The notes: generated by a model not told the origin, from the letters alone. A DNA stretch of 64,000 nucleotides from Nocardia huaxiensis (GCF_013744875.1 NZ_CP059399.1:5332001-5396000), one strand, 5' to 3'; shown: positions 29,120 to 38,655, counted from the first letter of the stretch. Numbers and translations are program-made.

Positions 29120-30780
29120 TTGCGATGCTTCCCGCCGTTGCGTTCGGGCATGAGCCCCTCGGTCGTGCCGCGCCCGTCCCAGTTGAGCAGGTTCACCCGC
29201 CCGCCGCCCTTGACCGAGGAGCTCGAATCGGCGGTCTGACGGTTCTGCAGCATGCGGAAGTTCTCCACCGCCACCGGTGTCGGCGCGCCCGAGGTCTCAC
29301 CGAACGGCCCCCAGCCGCCCATGCCCGGCCCGCCGTCGTAGTCGAGGCTGCAGTCGGTGGCCAGCTCCTCGAGCCCGTGCGCCTGCTCGGTGTGCGCGGG
29401 CGGAATCACATAGCGCTCATCGTATTTGGCCAGCGCCAGCAGCCGATACATCTCGTAGACGTCCTCCTCGGACATCCCGACCCGGGCCGCGATCTCGGGC
29501 TGGGTGTCACGGCCCATATTGATATCGCGCATATAGCTGCGCATGGCGGCCAGCTTGCGCAGGACATCGTTGACCGGCCCGGTGTCCCCGGCGGTGAACA
29601 GTTCCGCCAGGTATTCGACCGGAATCCGCAGCGCCTCGATGGCGGCGAACAGGTTCCCGTGATCCTCCGCGTCGTGCCCGGTGTCGCGCAGCGCGTCCAC
29701 CACCGGCGACAGCGGCGGGATGTACCAGACCATGGGAACAGTCCGGTATTCCGGATGCAGCGGCAACGCCACCCGATACTTGTTGATCAGCGCGTACACC
29801 GGAGAGTTCTGCGCCGCCTCGATCCAGTCCCGCGGAATCCCGGCCTTCTCACATTCGGCGATGACCGCCGGATCGAACGGGTCCAGGAACGAATCCCGCT
29901 GCGCCGCATACAGATCCTTATCATCGGGCGTCGCGGCGACCGCGGCCACCGCGTCGGCGTCATAGAGCATGACCCCGATGTAGCGCAGCCGCCCCACACA
30001 GGTCTCCGCGCACACCGTCGGCAGCCCGACCTCCATGCGCGGGAAGCAGAACGTGCATTTCTCGGCCTTGCCGGTCCGATGATTGAAATAGATCTTCTTG
30101 TACGGGCAGCCCGACACGCACATGCGCCAGCCCCGGCACTTGTCCTGATCGACCAGCACGATCCCGTCCTCGGTGCGCTTGTAGATCGCCCCCGACGGGC
30201 ACGAGGCCATGCACGCCGGATTCAGGCAGTGCTCACAGATGCGCGGCAGATAGAACATGAACGTCCGGTCGAATTCGAACTTCACCTTGTCCCCGACCTG
30301 CTTCAGCAGCGGATCGTGCTGCGCCAGTTCGGGTGCGCCCGCCAGATTGTCGTCCCAGTTGGCCGACCAGGTGATCTTCGTGTCCTCACCGGTGATCAGC
30401 GATTTGGGCCGCGCCACGGGCGTGTGCTGCTGCAGCGGTGCGGTGGTGAGCGTCTCGTAGTCGTAGGTCCACGGCTCGTAGTAGTCCGACAGTTCCGGCA
30501 GGATCGGATTGTCGAAGATGGTGAACAGCTTGCGATAACGCCCGCCGCCCTTGAGTTTCAACCGCCCCTTGCGATCGAGGGTCCATCCGCCCTTCCACTT
30601 CGACTGATCCTCATACGTGCGCGGATAGCCTTGTCCGGGACGGGTTTCCACATTGTTGAACCACACGTACTCGACTCCGGCCCGATTGGTCCAGGTCTGT
30701 TTGCAGGTCACCGAGCAGGTGTGGCAGCCGATGCACTTGTCGAGGTTCATCACCATCGCCAGCTGCGCCATGGGTTTCAT
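29116..30780 (-). CDS. narH: Respiratory nitrate reductase beta subunit
   Basis: A 554-residue Fe-S subunit passing electrons from NarI haem to NarG. The first cluster motif is Cys16-19-22-26 (CIGCHTCSVTC). Later come CEHCLNPACMASC, CRGWRMCVSGC where Trp replaces one cysteine to leave a [3Fe-4S] cluster, and CTFCFPRMEVG with CAETC. All are intact. The C-terminal ~40 residues (after GGPGMGGWGPFGE) form an actinobacterial-type tail. ATG 30780 overlaps the narG stop. Confidence 0.97.
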   Translation of the reverse strand: MKPMAQLAMVMNLDKCIGCHTCSVTCKQTWTNRAGVEYVWFNNVETRPGQGYPRTYEDQSKWKGGWTLDRKGRLKLKGGGRYRKLFTIFDNPILPELSDYYEPWTYDYETLTTAPLQQHTPVARPKSLITGEDTKITWSANWDDNLAGAPELAQHDPLLKQVGDKVKFEFDRTFMFYLPRICEHCLNPACMASCPSGAIYKRTEDGIVLVDQDKCRGWRMCVSGCPYKKIYFNHRTGKAEKCTFCFPRMEVGLPTVCAETCVGRLRYIGVMLYDADAVAAVAATPDDKDLYAAQRDSFLDPFDPAVIAECEKAGIPRDWIEAAQNSPVYALINKYRVALPLHPEYRTVPMVWYIPPLSPVVDALRDTGHDAEDHGNLFAAIEALRIPVEYLAELFTAGDTGPVNDVLRKLAAMRSYMRDINMGRDTQPEIAARVGMSEEDVYEMYRLLALAKYDERYVIPPAHTEQAHGLEELATDCSLDYDGGPGMGGWGPFGETSGAPTPVAVENFRMLQNRQTADSSSSVKGGGRVNLLNWDGRGTTEGLMPERNGGKHRK

Positions 30781-33700
30781 CGGTACTGCACCTCCTGGCT
30801 GCGACGGCGGATGACCGTCACTTCGTCACGCTGATTGCCTGTCGGGCCGAGATAGTTGAACGCGAACGACAATTGGGCGTAACCGCCGATGAGATGCGTC
30901 GGCTTGATGAGCAGCCGGGTCAGCGAATTGTGCATGCCGCCGCGCTTGCCGGAAGTCTCCGACAGCGGGACGTCGATGAGCCGGTCCTGGGCGTGATACA
31001 TGTACACCGTGCCCTCGGGCATGCGATGGGTGACCACCGCGCGCGCCACCACCACGCCATTGCGATTGACCGCCTCGATCCAATCGTTGTCGGCGATACC
31101 GAGTTTCGCGGCATCGATATTCGACATCCAGATGTTGGGCCCGCCACGCGAGAGGCTGAGCATGAACAGGTTGTCCTGGTATTCGGAATGGATCGACCAT
31201 TTGTTGTGCGGGGTCAGATACCGCAGCGTGAGCCCTTGCGCGCCTTCGGAACCCAGCACGGGTTCGGCGAACAGCGCCGTCATGTTCAGCGGCGGCCGGT
31301 AGATCGGCAGCTGCTCGCCGACCTCGGCCATCCAGTCGTGATCGAGATAGAAGTGCTGGCGGCCGGTGAGGGTGTGCCAGGGTTTGTGCCGTTCGACATT
31401 CACCACGAACGCCGAGTAGCGACGACCACCGGTCTCCGAACCCGACCATTCCGGTGAGGTGATCACCGGCTGCGGCTGCGCCTGAGTGTCGGCGAAATGG
31501 ATCTGCTTGCCCTCGTACTCGGCCGCCAGATCCGCAAGCTGTGTGCCCGTGCGCTTTTCGAGGGTCTTGAAGCCCTGCGTCGCCAGATGCCCGTTGGTGG
31601 TGCCCGAGAGCGCCAGAATCGCCTCGCAGGCATCGATATCGCGTTTGAGCGAGGGCCGCCCGTCGGCCGGTCCGCCGTGCACGACGCCATTGGCCGCCTT
31701 GAGATACTCGATCTCGCGGCCCACCTCGAAGGTGATGCCCTTGGTGGTCGCGCCCAGCGTGTCCAGCAGCGGCCCCAGAGCGCGCATCTTGGCCGACACC
31801 GCGGTGTAGTCGCGTTCCACCACCGTCAGCCGCGGCATGGTCACGCCCGGAATCGGCTCGCACTCACCGGCTTTCCAATCCCGCACCACGCCGTGCGGAG
31901 TCGCCATCTGATCGGGGGTGTCGTGCAGCAGCGGGGTCGCCACCAGATCCTTGCGCACATTCAGATGCCCGCGCGCCAGCTTGGAGAACACCTCGCCGAT
32001 GGTCATGAACGCGTCCCAGTCGGTGCGGGTCTGCCACGGCGGCGAGATCGCCGGGGAGAACGAGTGCACGAAGGGATGCATGTCGGTGGAGGACAGATCG
32101 TGCTTCTCGTACCAGGTGGCCGCGGGCAGCACCACATCGGAGAACATGGTGGTGCTGGTCATGCGGAAATCCAGGGTGAGCAGCAGATCCAGTTTCCCGG
32201 TCGGGGCCTCCTCGCGCCAGACGACGTCGCGGGGCCGCTGATCGGCGGGGGCTTCCTCGGCGCGCAGTGAATTGTCCGCGCCCAGCAGGTGTTTGAGAAT
32301 GTACTCGTTGCCCTTGCCGGAGGAGCCCAGCAGGTTGGAGCGCCAGATGGTCAGCGTGCGCGGGAAGTTGCGCGGGTTGTCGGGGTCCTCGCAGGCGAAC
32401 CGCAACTGACCCGACTTCAACTGCGACACGATGTGATCGGCCGGGGCGACGCCTTCGGCCTCGGCCTCGTCGACCAGATCGAGGGGATTGCGGTCGAAGG
32501 TCGGGAACGAGGGCATCCAGCCCATGCGCGCCGACTGCGCCAGCAGATCCGCGGTGGACTTGCCCGCGAACGACCCGGATCCCGTTGTCGTAGTGAGGGT
32601 GTCGGCACTGAACGGGTCGTAGCGGAACTGATCGGTGTGCAGATACCAGTAGGCGGTCTGGATCATCTGCCGCGGCGGACGCGTCCAGTCCAGGGCATTG
32701 GCCACCTGCGCCCAGCCCGTCACCGGCCGGCACTTCTCCTGCCCGACGTAGTGCGCCCAGCCGCCGCCGTTCACGCCCTGACAGCCGGTGAGCGTCGTCA
32801 ACGCCAGAAACGCCCGATAGATGGTGTCGGAGTGGAACCAGTGGTTGGTGCCCGCACCCATGATGATCATGGACCGGCCGTTGGATTCCTCTGCGTTGGC
32901 GGCGAATTCGCGTCCGATGCGCGCCGCCATGGCCGCCGGAACACCGGTGATGGTCTCCTGCCAGGCCGGTGTTCCCGGCTGCGTCGCATCCTCGTAGCCG
33001 CTGGGCCACTGCCCCGGCAGGCCCGGCCGCTCCACGCCGTACTGCGCCAGCAGCAGATCGAATACCGTGGTCACCAGATGCCCGCCGATGGTGCGCGCCG
33101 GCACCCCGCGCACGATCTCCGCGGCCGCGCCGTCGCCGGTGTCGAAGCGCGTCAGCCGCACCGCGACCGCGCCCTGCTCACCCATGCTCAGCAGCGGCTC
33201 GACCCCGTCGAGCAGCAGATTCCATTTGCCCGCGCCTGCTTCGCCGTAGCGGAAACCCAGAGATCCGTTGGGCACCACCGGCTTTCCGTCCGAACCCAGC
33301 AGCACGGTCTTGAACTGTGCGTTCGGTTCACTCGCGTATTCGGGCAGATCGGCGGCGGTGAGGAACTTGCCCGGCCGGAATCCGTCCTCGCCCTTCTCCA
33401 GTCGCACCAGGAACGGCAGATCGGTGTACTTGCGCGCGTACTCCTGGAAGTACGGCACCTGCCGCTGCACGAAGAACTCACGCAGAATCACATGCCCCAT
33501 GGCCATGGCCAGTGCGCCGTCGGTGCCCGGATGCGGCGACACCCACTCGTCAGCGAACTTCACGCTATCGGCGTAGTCGGGGGCGACGGAGATGACCTTC
33601 TGCCCGCGATAGCGCGCCTCGGTCATCCAGTGCGCGTCCGGCGTGCGCGTCACCGGCACGTTCGAGCCCCACATGATGAGGTACCCGGCATCCCACCAGT

Positions 33701-34463
33701 CCCCGGATTCGGGCACATCGGTCTGATCGCCGAACACCTGCGGGGAGGCCACCGGCAGATCGGCGTAGAAGTCGTAGAACGACAGCATCGCCCCGCCCAG
33801 CAGCGAGATGAACCGCGACCCGGCCGCGAAGGACGCCATCGACATGGCCGGAATCGGCGAGAACCCCGCCACCCGGTCGGGCCCGTAGGTCTTGATGGTG
33901 TGCACGTGCGCCGCCGCGACGAGCTCGACCGCCTCGTCCCAGCTGGCCCGCACCAGCCCGCCGCGCCCGCGCACGCTCTTGTAGCGGCGCGCCCGCTCCG
34001 GGTCGGACACGATCGATTCCCACGCCCGCACCGGATCTCCGGTGCGCGCCTTGGCCTCTCGATACATCTCCAGCAGCACCCCGCGCACATACGGATACCG
34101 CACCCGGGTCGGCGAATAGGTGTACCAGGAGAACGCCGCCCCGCGCGGGCAGCCGCGCGGCTCGTAATCGGGGCGGTCCGGGCCCGGCGAGGGATAGTCG
34201 GTGGCCTGGTTCTCCCAGGTGATGATGCCGTCCTTGACGAACACCTTCCACGAGCACGATCCGGTGCAGTTGACCCCGTGCGTGGACCGCACCACCTTGT
34301 CGTGCGCCCACCGGTCCCGGTAGAAGTCGTCGGATTGCCGTCCGCCGCGCAGGTATTCGCTGCGCAGATCCGGCGAGATCTCGGCCCGGGTGAAGAATCG
34401 CCTGCTGCGGATCAATGCCTCGGTGAGCTCACCATCGATCCTGGTGCCGTTGCCTCGCGCCAT
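30777..34463 (-). CDS. narG: Respiratory nitrate reductase alpha subunit
   Basis: A 1228-residue bis-MGD molybdoenzyme reducing nitrate to nitrite on the cytoplasmic side. The FS0 ligands His62, Cys66, Cys70 and Cys105 (RSTHGVNCTGSC and RGCPRG) have the exact NarG spacing; the molybdenum-ligand Asp is in FYADLPVASPQ near residue 234. The C-terminal cofactor domain (GKRGGMHNSLTRLL and following) is complete. ATG 34463 is favoured over 34496 because GGAAGGTGGGG precedes it. The protein has no Tat signal, as expected for NarG. No narK transporter or two-component genes lie alongside in this window. Confidence 0.97.
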   Translation of the reverse strand: MARGNGTRIDGELTEALIRSRRFFTRAEISPDLRSEYLRGGRQSDDFYRDRWAHDKVVRSTHGVNCTGSCSWKVFVKDGIITWENQATDYPSPGPDRPDYEPRGCPRGAAFSWYTYSPTRVRYPYVRGVLLEMYREAKARTGDPVRAWESIVSDPERARRYKSVRGRGGLVRASWDEAVELVAAAHVHTIKTYGPDRVAGFSPIPAMSMASFAAGSRFISLLGGAMLSFYDFYADLPVASPQVFGDQTDVPESGDWWDAGYLIMWGSNVPVTRTPDAHWMTEARYRGQKVISVAPDYADSVKFADEWVSPHPGTDGALAMAMGHVILREFFVQRQVPYFQEYARKYTDLPFLVRLEKGEDGFRPGKFLTAADLPEYASEPNAQFKTVLLGSDGKPVVPNGSLGFRYGEAGAGKWNLLLDGVEPLLSMGEQGAVAVRLTRFDTGDGAAAEIVRGVPARTIGGHLVTTVFDLLLAQYGVERPGLPGQWPSGYEDATQPGTPAWQETITGVPAAMAARIGREFAANAEESNGRSMIIMGAGTNHWFHSDTIYRAFLALTTLTGCQGVNGGGWAHYVGQEKCRPVTGWAQVANALDWTRPPRQMIQTAYWYLHTDQFRYDPFSADTLTTTTGSGSFAGKSTADLLAQSARMGWMPSFPTFDRNPLDLVDEAEAEGVAPADHIVSQLKSGQLRFACEDPDNPRNFPRTLTIWRSNLLGSSGKGNEYILKHLLGADNSLRAEEAPADQRPRDVVWREEAPTGKLDLLLTLDFRMTSTTMFSDVVLPAATWYEKHDLSSTDMHPFVHSFSPAISPPWQTRTDWDAFMTIGEVFSKLARGHLNVRKDLVATPLLHDTPDQMATPHGVVRDWKAGECEPIPGVTMPRLTVVERDYTAVSAKMRALGPLLDTLGATTKGITFEVGREIEYLKAANGVVHGGPADGRPSLKRDIDACEAILALSGTTNGHLATQGFKTLEKRTGTQLADLAAEYEGKQIHFADTQAQPQPVITSPEWSGSETGGRRYSAFVVNVERHKPWHTLTGRQHFYLDHDWMAEVGEQLPIYRPPLNMTALFAEPVLGSEGAQGLTLRYLTPHNKWSIHSEYQDNLFMLSLSRGGPNIWMSNIDAAKLGIADNDWIEAVNRNGVVVARAVVTHRMPEGTVYMYHAQDRLIDVPLSETSGKRGGMHNSLTRLLIKPTHLIGGYAQLSFAFNYLGPTGNQRDEVTVIRRRSQEVQYR

Positions 34464-34548
34464 CAACCCCACCTTCCGATGTGATCGGCGCGGCATGCGT
34501 GTCGCGCGATCGTCTGCCCGAATACACGAACACCGGCGACGCTACCGG

Positions 34549-34558
34549 CAAATATTTG
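34549..34558. promoter_or_regulatory. AT-rich palindrome upstream of narG
   Basis: CAAATATTTG, a perfect 10-bp palindrome flanked by GG/GC, lies 86 bases upstream of the narG start in an otherwise GC-rich region. It may be part of the nar promoter or an activator site; no match to the FNR (TTGAT-N4-ATCAA) or DosR consensus was seen. Confidence 0.3.
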
Positions 34559-34616
34559 GCAATTGACTGATTTGGGGAGTGTCGCTTTCATTCCAAGTCC
34601 GCAACTCCGCGCCGGG

Positions 34617-35180
34617 TCAGACGGTCTCCGGCACCACGCGCTCGAGCCGGACCGCCGTGCACACCTCGGTCACCCCGAGCGCGATCACCAGCAGACCGAT
34701 CCACACCGAGAATGCCGTGGGCGACTCGAACGGCCCCACCGCCACCACCAGCCCCACCGCCGTGGTGCCCAGCCCGATCATTTCCTGCCGCCACGCCCCC
34801 GGAAAGTCCGTCCACGCCGCGACCACCGCCTGCAGCACGCCCCGGATCATCCACCCCATCCCGATCCACAAGGCCAGCAGCAGAATCCACTGCCCGCTCC
34901 CGAACGCCCAGATCGCCAGCAGCAGCGCCACCACCCCGCTGAAGAACTCGAGCACCCGCAGCCCACCCGCGATATTCGCCCCGAACGCCACGATCAACTG
35001 CACCGCGGCACTGGCTGCCAGCACCAGCCCGCACAGGGCTCCTTCGAGCGGCTCCGACTTGTTCGGCCACACCGCGAGTGCCACCCCCAGCAGCACCGAA
35101 CACACTCCGACCACCAACAGAGCCTGCCAGGCCCAGTCGGCGAACACAGCGGTACGCCCCTCGATCCGATTGGTGGGCAT
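34617..35180 (-). CDS. HdeD-like (DUF308) membrane protein
   Basis: A 187-residue protein with six predicted membrane helices, arranged as three similar two-helix units (e.g. ALLVVGVCSVLLGVALAVWP and WILLLALWIGMGWMIRGV). Layout fits the HdeD/DUF308 family, linked to acid stress in enteric bacteria; no role known here. ATG 35180 gives a short hydrophilic N-terminus MPTNRIEGR. It is upstream of and in the same direction as narG, 153 bases away. Confidence 0.8.
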   Translation of the reverse strand: MPTNRIEGRTAVFADWAWQALLVVGVCSVLLGVALAVWPNKSEPLEGALCGLVLAASAAVQLIVAFGANIAGGLRVLEFFSGVVALLLAIWAFGSGQWILLLALWIGMGWMIRGVLQAVVAAWTDFPGAWRQEMIGLGTTAVGLVVAVGPFESPTAFSVWIGLLVIALGVTEVCTAVRLERVVPETV

Positions 35181-35279
35181 AGCCTCATGATATGACCGAT
35201 TAGTCCAGCTCCCCGCAGCTTTGCCGCATCGGCATGTCTGCAGCGTGTGCACCGGGCGGGTCCGCCGATGCGGCGAGGC

Positions 35280-36544
35280 TCACCGGGATCGGCGCGGCGC
35301 ACCGGCCAACGCGGCCACCGGAACGACCGCCACCGCGAGCAGGCCACCGGCGACGGCGAGCACGGGATACCCGGCGGCGGCGACCACCAGCCCCGAACCC
35401 ATCCCGCCGGTGGCGCCCGCCAGGGCGATCGAGACATCGACGGCGCCTTGGGTTTTGGCGCGGGTGGCCAGCGGCACCGTATCGGTGATGATGGCGGTAC
35501 CGGCGACCAGTCCCAGATTCCAGCCCAGTCCGAGCAGAGCCAGCGCGACGGCGAGCAGCACCACCGAGTCGCCCGGCGCGGCGGCGGCGAGCAGACCCGC
35601 GGCCAGCAGCGTCACCCCGGACGCCGCGGCGACCGGTAGCCGCCCGAAGCGGTCCACGGCCCAGCCGGTCAACGGCGACGGCAGATACATGGCGCCGACG
35701 TGGACGGCGATCACCAGTCCCGCGGCGGCGGTGCCGTGGCCGTGCTCGAGGATGTGGATCGGGGTCATGGTCATGATCGCCACCATGACCAGCTGCGTCA
35801 GGGCCATGACGAAACCGCCTGCGGCAATGCCTTTCCCGGACCCGTCGACCGGGTCGGAGCCCGGTGCGGTGGCCGTGGGGTCCGCCGAACCGAGTTCGCG
35901 GGCCAGCAGGAGGGGGTCCGGGCGCAGCCATACCGCCAGCACCAGCGCGGCCAGGGTGTAGGCCGCCGCGGCGAGCAGGAACGGCCCGGCCAGGTGCGGA
36001 ATGCCGATCGCGGTGGCCAGCTGACCGGTCGGCGCAGCCAGATTGGGCCCGACGACCCCGCCCAGCGTGGTGGCGACCAGCACGGTCGACACGGCGCGGC
36101 CACGGTGCGAGGCCGTCGCGAGATCGGCTCCGGCATAACGCGCTTGGAGGTTGGTGGCGGTACCCGCGCCATAGACGAACAAGGCGAGGAACAGCAGCGC
36201 CGGGTTGTCGAGCACGGCCGCGGCGATGACACCGAGACTCCCCACCGCGCCGGTCAGATATCCGGCCGCCAATCCGGGCCGGCGACCCCGCGCCTGCGAC
36301 AGCCGCCCCACCCCGACAGCCGCGACCGCGGACCCCGCGGTGAACAACGCGCTGGGCACCCCGGCCAAACCGGTGGACCCCAACATTTCCTGCGCCAGCA
36401 GCGCACCCACAGTGATCCCGGCAGCCAGCCCCGCAAACCGCTGAGGATCTGCGCCGAAACCAGAACAGTCAGCGCACGCCGTTGCGCGCGAGCCACATCG
36501 GATGACCGGAGTTCAGACGTCGTTCCGGCAGCACTGAAGATCAC
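35280..36544 (-). pseudogene. MFS transporter gene interrupted by a frameshift in the first membrane helix
   Basis: The main frame encodes a 12-helix-type major facilitator from about 36450 to 35280, with the loop motif GRLSQARGRRPG between helices 2 and 3 and AVDRFGRLP between the halves. The N-terminal ~36 residues, beginning at GTG 36544 (MIFSAAGTTSELRSSDVARA then VLVSAQILSG), are in another frame; the first helix continues as FAGLAAGITVGALLAQ in the main frame. The junction is near 36431-36445. Restart from GTG 36410 would give 376 residues lacking helix 1 start. Either a real lesion or a one-base sequence error. Operator-like repeats lie upstream. Confidence 0.75.
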
Positions 36545-36583
36545 GAGAGCTTCTTTCCACAGTAGACTCGCAGCATGCTGCCT

Positions 36584-36614
36584 TATTCCAAGAAATCATG
36601 GAATACAATATTCC
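36584..36614. promoter_or_regulatory. Overlapping inverted repeats upstream of the MFS gene
   Basis: TATTCCA-N8-TGGAATA (36584-36605) and GGAATA-CAA-TATTCC (36600-36614) share the central GGAATA arm, giving three TATTCC/GGAATA elements in 31 bp, 40-70 bases upstream of GTG 36544. The region is distinctly AT-rich. It looks like a dimer-of-dimers operator, but no regulator gene is adjacent. Confidence 0.65.
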
Positions 36615-36653
36615 AAGCAGCATCGGAGATGCAATGCCCGTGGCCGCTCTCCT

Positions 36654-37433
36654 CTAGTCCCACCAGAAGCTCCAATGGTCGCGGCCCACCAACCACGCGG
36701 CATAGGACTCGAGCGAGGCGTGACTGAAGTTGTCCGGACAGAACGCACGGTGCTCGGCCGCTACTTGCAGGGCGTGATCCCGATTGGCAGGCGGCGCGGC
36801 GACCGACAGGTCCAGGGTGTCCCAACCCACCTTGATCACGCGGACACCGAACCGCTGCTCCCAGGATCGGACGACCGCGGAGATCTCTTCGGTGAAGTTC
36901 GTGTGATTGATCGGTCCCCGCCATCCGCTCAACGACAACGCGTCGGCGCCCCGCGCGGCCGGGACCAGGCCGAGGAGCCGATCCGAAGCGCCGGCCAACC
37001 GCCGAGCCAAGTTTCCGGCCGCGAGCCCTGGATCGGTGTCGCAGGTGCTCGGCACGGCGAGACCCGGCCAGCGCGAAGGCATTTCGCGTGGGTCCGGGTA
37101 ATCGTCGCCGTAGTCCGGCCACATGCCCCGCAGCACATCGTCGGGGTCGAGGGCGTCGATCTTCTCGACGGGGACGAAACGCAGATCATCGTGGTGCCAG
37201 GGCCGGCACTCGCCCTGCAGGACGGCCCGAGGCGAACTGTCGAGGGCATCGAGCAACAGCGGATACAACCCGGTGCGGGCGTGCAGTGCGTACAGCCGGG
37301 CCCAGAGCGCACCGGCACGGCGCTCGCGCAGGCCGGTCACCCACAGCACCGCACGGCCTTCCGAACGCCTGGCCGTGACATACCGCCCCGACGGCACACC
37401 GTCGGGCAGGGCGGGAAAGACGAAGGAATCCAT
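36654..37433 (-). CDS. DUF4253 domain-containing protein
   Basis: A 259-residue protein whose C-terminal ~110 residues match the DUF4253 pattern: SWEQRFGVRVIKVGWDTL, LSVAAPPANRDHALQVAAEH, AFCPDN and the terminal WSFWWD. The N-terminal half is Trp/Arg/Pro-rich (ECRPWHHDDLRFVPVE). Actinobacterial DUF4253 proteins are of unknown function, and some lie near immunity-type genes; nothing of that kind is evident here. ATG 37433 is used; GTG 37466 is an alternative adding 11 residues. Confidence 0.78.
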   Translation of the reverse strand: MDSFVFPALPDGVPSGRYVTARRSEGRAVLWVTGLRERRAGALWARLYALHARTGLYPLLLDALDSSPRAVLQGECRPWHHDDLRFVPVEKIDALDPDDVLRGMWPDYGDDYPDPREMPSRWPGLAVPSTCDTDPGLAAGNLARRLAGASDRLLGLVPAARGADALSLSGWRGPINHTNFTEEISAVVRSWEQRFGVRVIKVGWDTLDLSVAAPPANRDHALQVAAEHRAFCPDNFSHASLESYAAWLVGRDHWSFWWD

Positions 37434-37645
37434 CACGGCGCGAAACCTACGGGTAGGCACCGACACCGCGAAGGGGCCTCGAATCAGCCTCCGGCAATGG
37501 CGAATTGGCCGGGGCCGAGCGGCGCGGAGCCGGAATCGTGTGCGGCACTCATCCGTTCGGCCGACATCGCTGGTTCGGGGACGTTGTTGTAATGGGCGGG
37601 TGGTCGTTTCTGTCAGGGCAGCGGCCTACGGGGTAGGCGGGGAGT

Positions 37646-38161
37646 ATGGCGTACAGCAGGTATTGGCCGATGGCGGTGGGGCGGGTTGTCACTTCCGGAT
37701 TCGGGCCGCGCGGTGGTGGATTCCATTGGGGTGTGGATTTCGGGCGGGTGGGTGGTGCCGGGAACGAACCGGTTTACGCGTCGCAGGGTGGGACGGTCGT
37801 GTATTCCGGGGCGGCAAGTGGTTTCGGCGGGCCGGATCCGGCGGGGTGGCTGGTGGTGGACCATCCGGCCGAGGATGGCGGGGGGACCACTGTGTACGGG
37901 CACATCATTCGGGAGGTTCCACACGGCAGCCGAGTGGAGGCGGGGCAGCGTATCGGGCGGGTCAATCCCGATCCCGCCACCAATGGTGGTGTGGCGCCGC
38001 ACCTGCACTTCGAATGGCATCGCTACAGTTGGGCGCCGCCCGGTCCGAATCGGCTCGACCCGCTCGTCATGCTCGAGGGGGCCGCCGAACCGAGGATGCC
38101 ATCGATTGCCGAGGACCGAGGCCGGTTCACGCGTTCTTGCGACAGACCGCCTCGGGCATGA
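37646..38161 (+). CDS. M23 family metallopeptidase without signal peptide
   Basis: A 171-residue protein that is essentially only a LytM/M23 zinc endopeptidase domain. Zinc ligands are seen in HWGVDFG (His-x3-Asp) and HLHFEW (His-x-His); GYGHIIR-type segment is present as VYGHIIREVPHGSRV. There is no export signal or cell-wall binding domain, which is unusual for a peptidoglycan hydrolase and recalls phage endolysin modules. The tail (SIAEDRGRFTRSC) is unlike the domain. ATG 37646 is preceded by GGGGAG. Confidence 0.78.
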   Translation: MAYSRYWPMAVGRVVTSGFGPRGGGFHWGVDFGRVGGAGNEPVYASQGGTVVYSGAASGFGGPDPAGWLVVDHPAEDGGGTTVYGHIIREVPHGSRVEAGQRIGRVNPDPATNGGVAPHLHFEWHRYSWAPPGPNRLDPLVMLEGAAEPRMPSIAEDRGRFTRSCDRPPRA

Positions 38162-38201
38162 GCCCGTCGTAGCCGGGTTCGGGCGCGGAATCTACTGCAT
38201 C

Positions 38202-38603
38202 TCAGCTGATTTCAGCGTTGGCCGGTGGGGTCAGCGCGGCGGCCATGGCCACGCCGTCGACGTAGGAGTGCTTCTCCTTGACCGCGCCGTTCTCGACGAA
38301 CACCACATCGGCCAGATCGACGTCGACCGCACCGCCCGTGGCCGAGGTGCCCGACAGTTTCCACTGCACGACCCAGAAATCTTCGCCGACACGCAGATTC
38401 ACCAGTGTGAAGGTCAAGTCCGGGACCAGGGCGAAGGTGTCGGCGGCGGAGGCGCGGATCTCCTCGCGGCCGTGCGCGGGCTTGCTTCCGGAGTGCAGGT
38501 GGAAGATCGAGTCGGGGGTGTGCAGTTCGGCGATGCGGTCGGGGTCGTGGTCGGCCCAGCACGCGTGATAGCGCTCGAACAGGTCCATGGTGGCAGCAGA
38601 CAT
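38202..38603 (-). CDS. SnoaL-like (NTF2-fold) protein
   Basis: A 133-residue protein with the NTF2-like pattern: DLFERYHACWADHDPDRIAE, then IFHLHSGSKPAHGREEIRA, and VVFVENGAVKEKHSYVDG near the end. Such proteins bind or isomerise small hydrophobic ligands. It is transcribed away from a TetR gene with a palindrome between, so its level is probably ligand-controlled. Confidence 0.85.
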   Translation of the reverse strand: MSAATMDLFERYHACWADHDPDRIAELHTPDSIFHLHSGSKPAHGREEIRASAADTFALVPDLTFTLVNLRVGEDFWVVQWKLSGTSATGGAVDVDLADVVFVENGAVKEKHSYVDGVAMAAALTPPANAEIS

Positions 38604-38632
38604 GAGCGGAAACTTTCTCGAGAATCAAAACT

Positions 38633-38655
38633 TACAAACAGGTTGACTGTATGTA
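38633..38655. promoter_or_regulatory. Operator-like inverted repeat between SnoaL-like and TetR genes
   Basis: TACAAACAG-GTTGA-CTGTATGTA: nine-base arms with one mismatch, lying 30 bases before the SnoaL-like start and 82 bases before the TetR start. Fits a TetR operator. Confidence 0.7.

Noticed and set aside
32289..34484. 731-codon open frame antisense to narG
   Set aside because: Arg/His/Gly-rich shadow frame; narG has all expected ligands in the opposite strand.
37646..38161. M23 peptidase as evidence for a prophage
   Set aside because: No integrase, terminase, capsid or holin gene in the surroundings.
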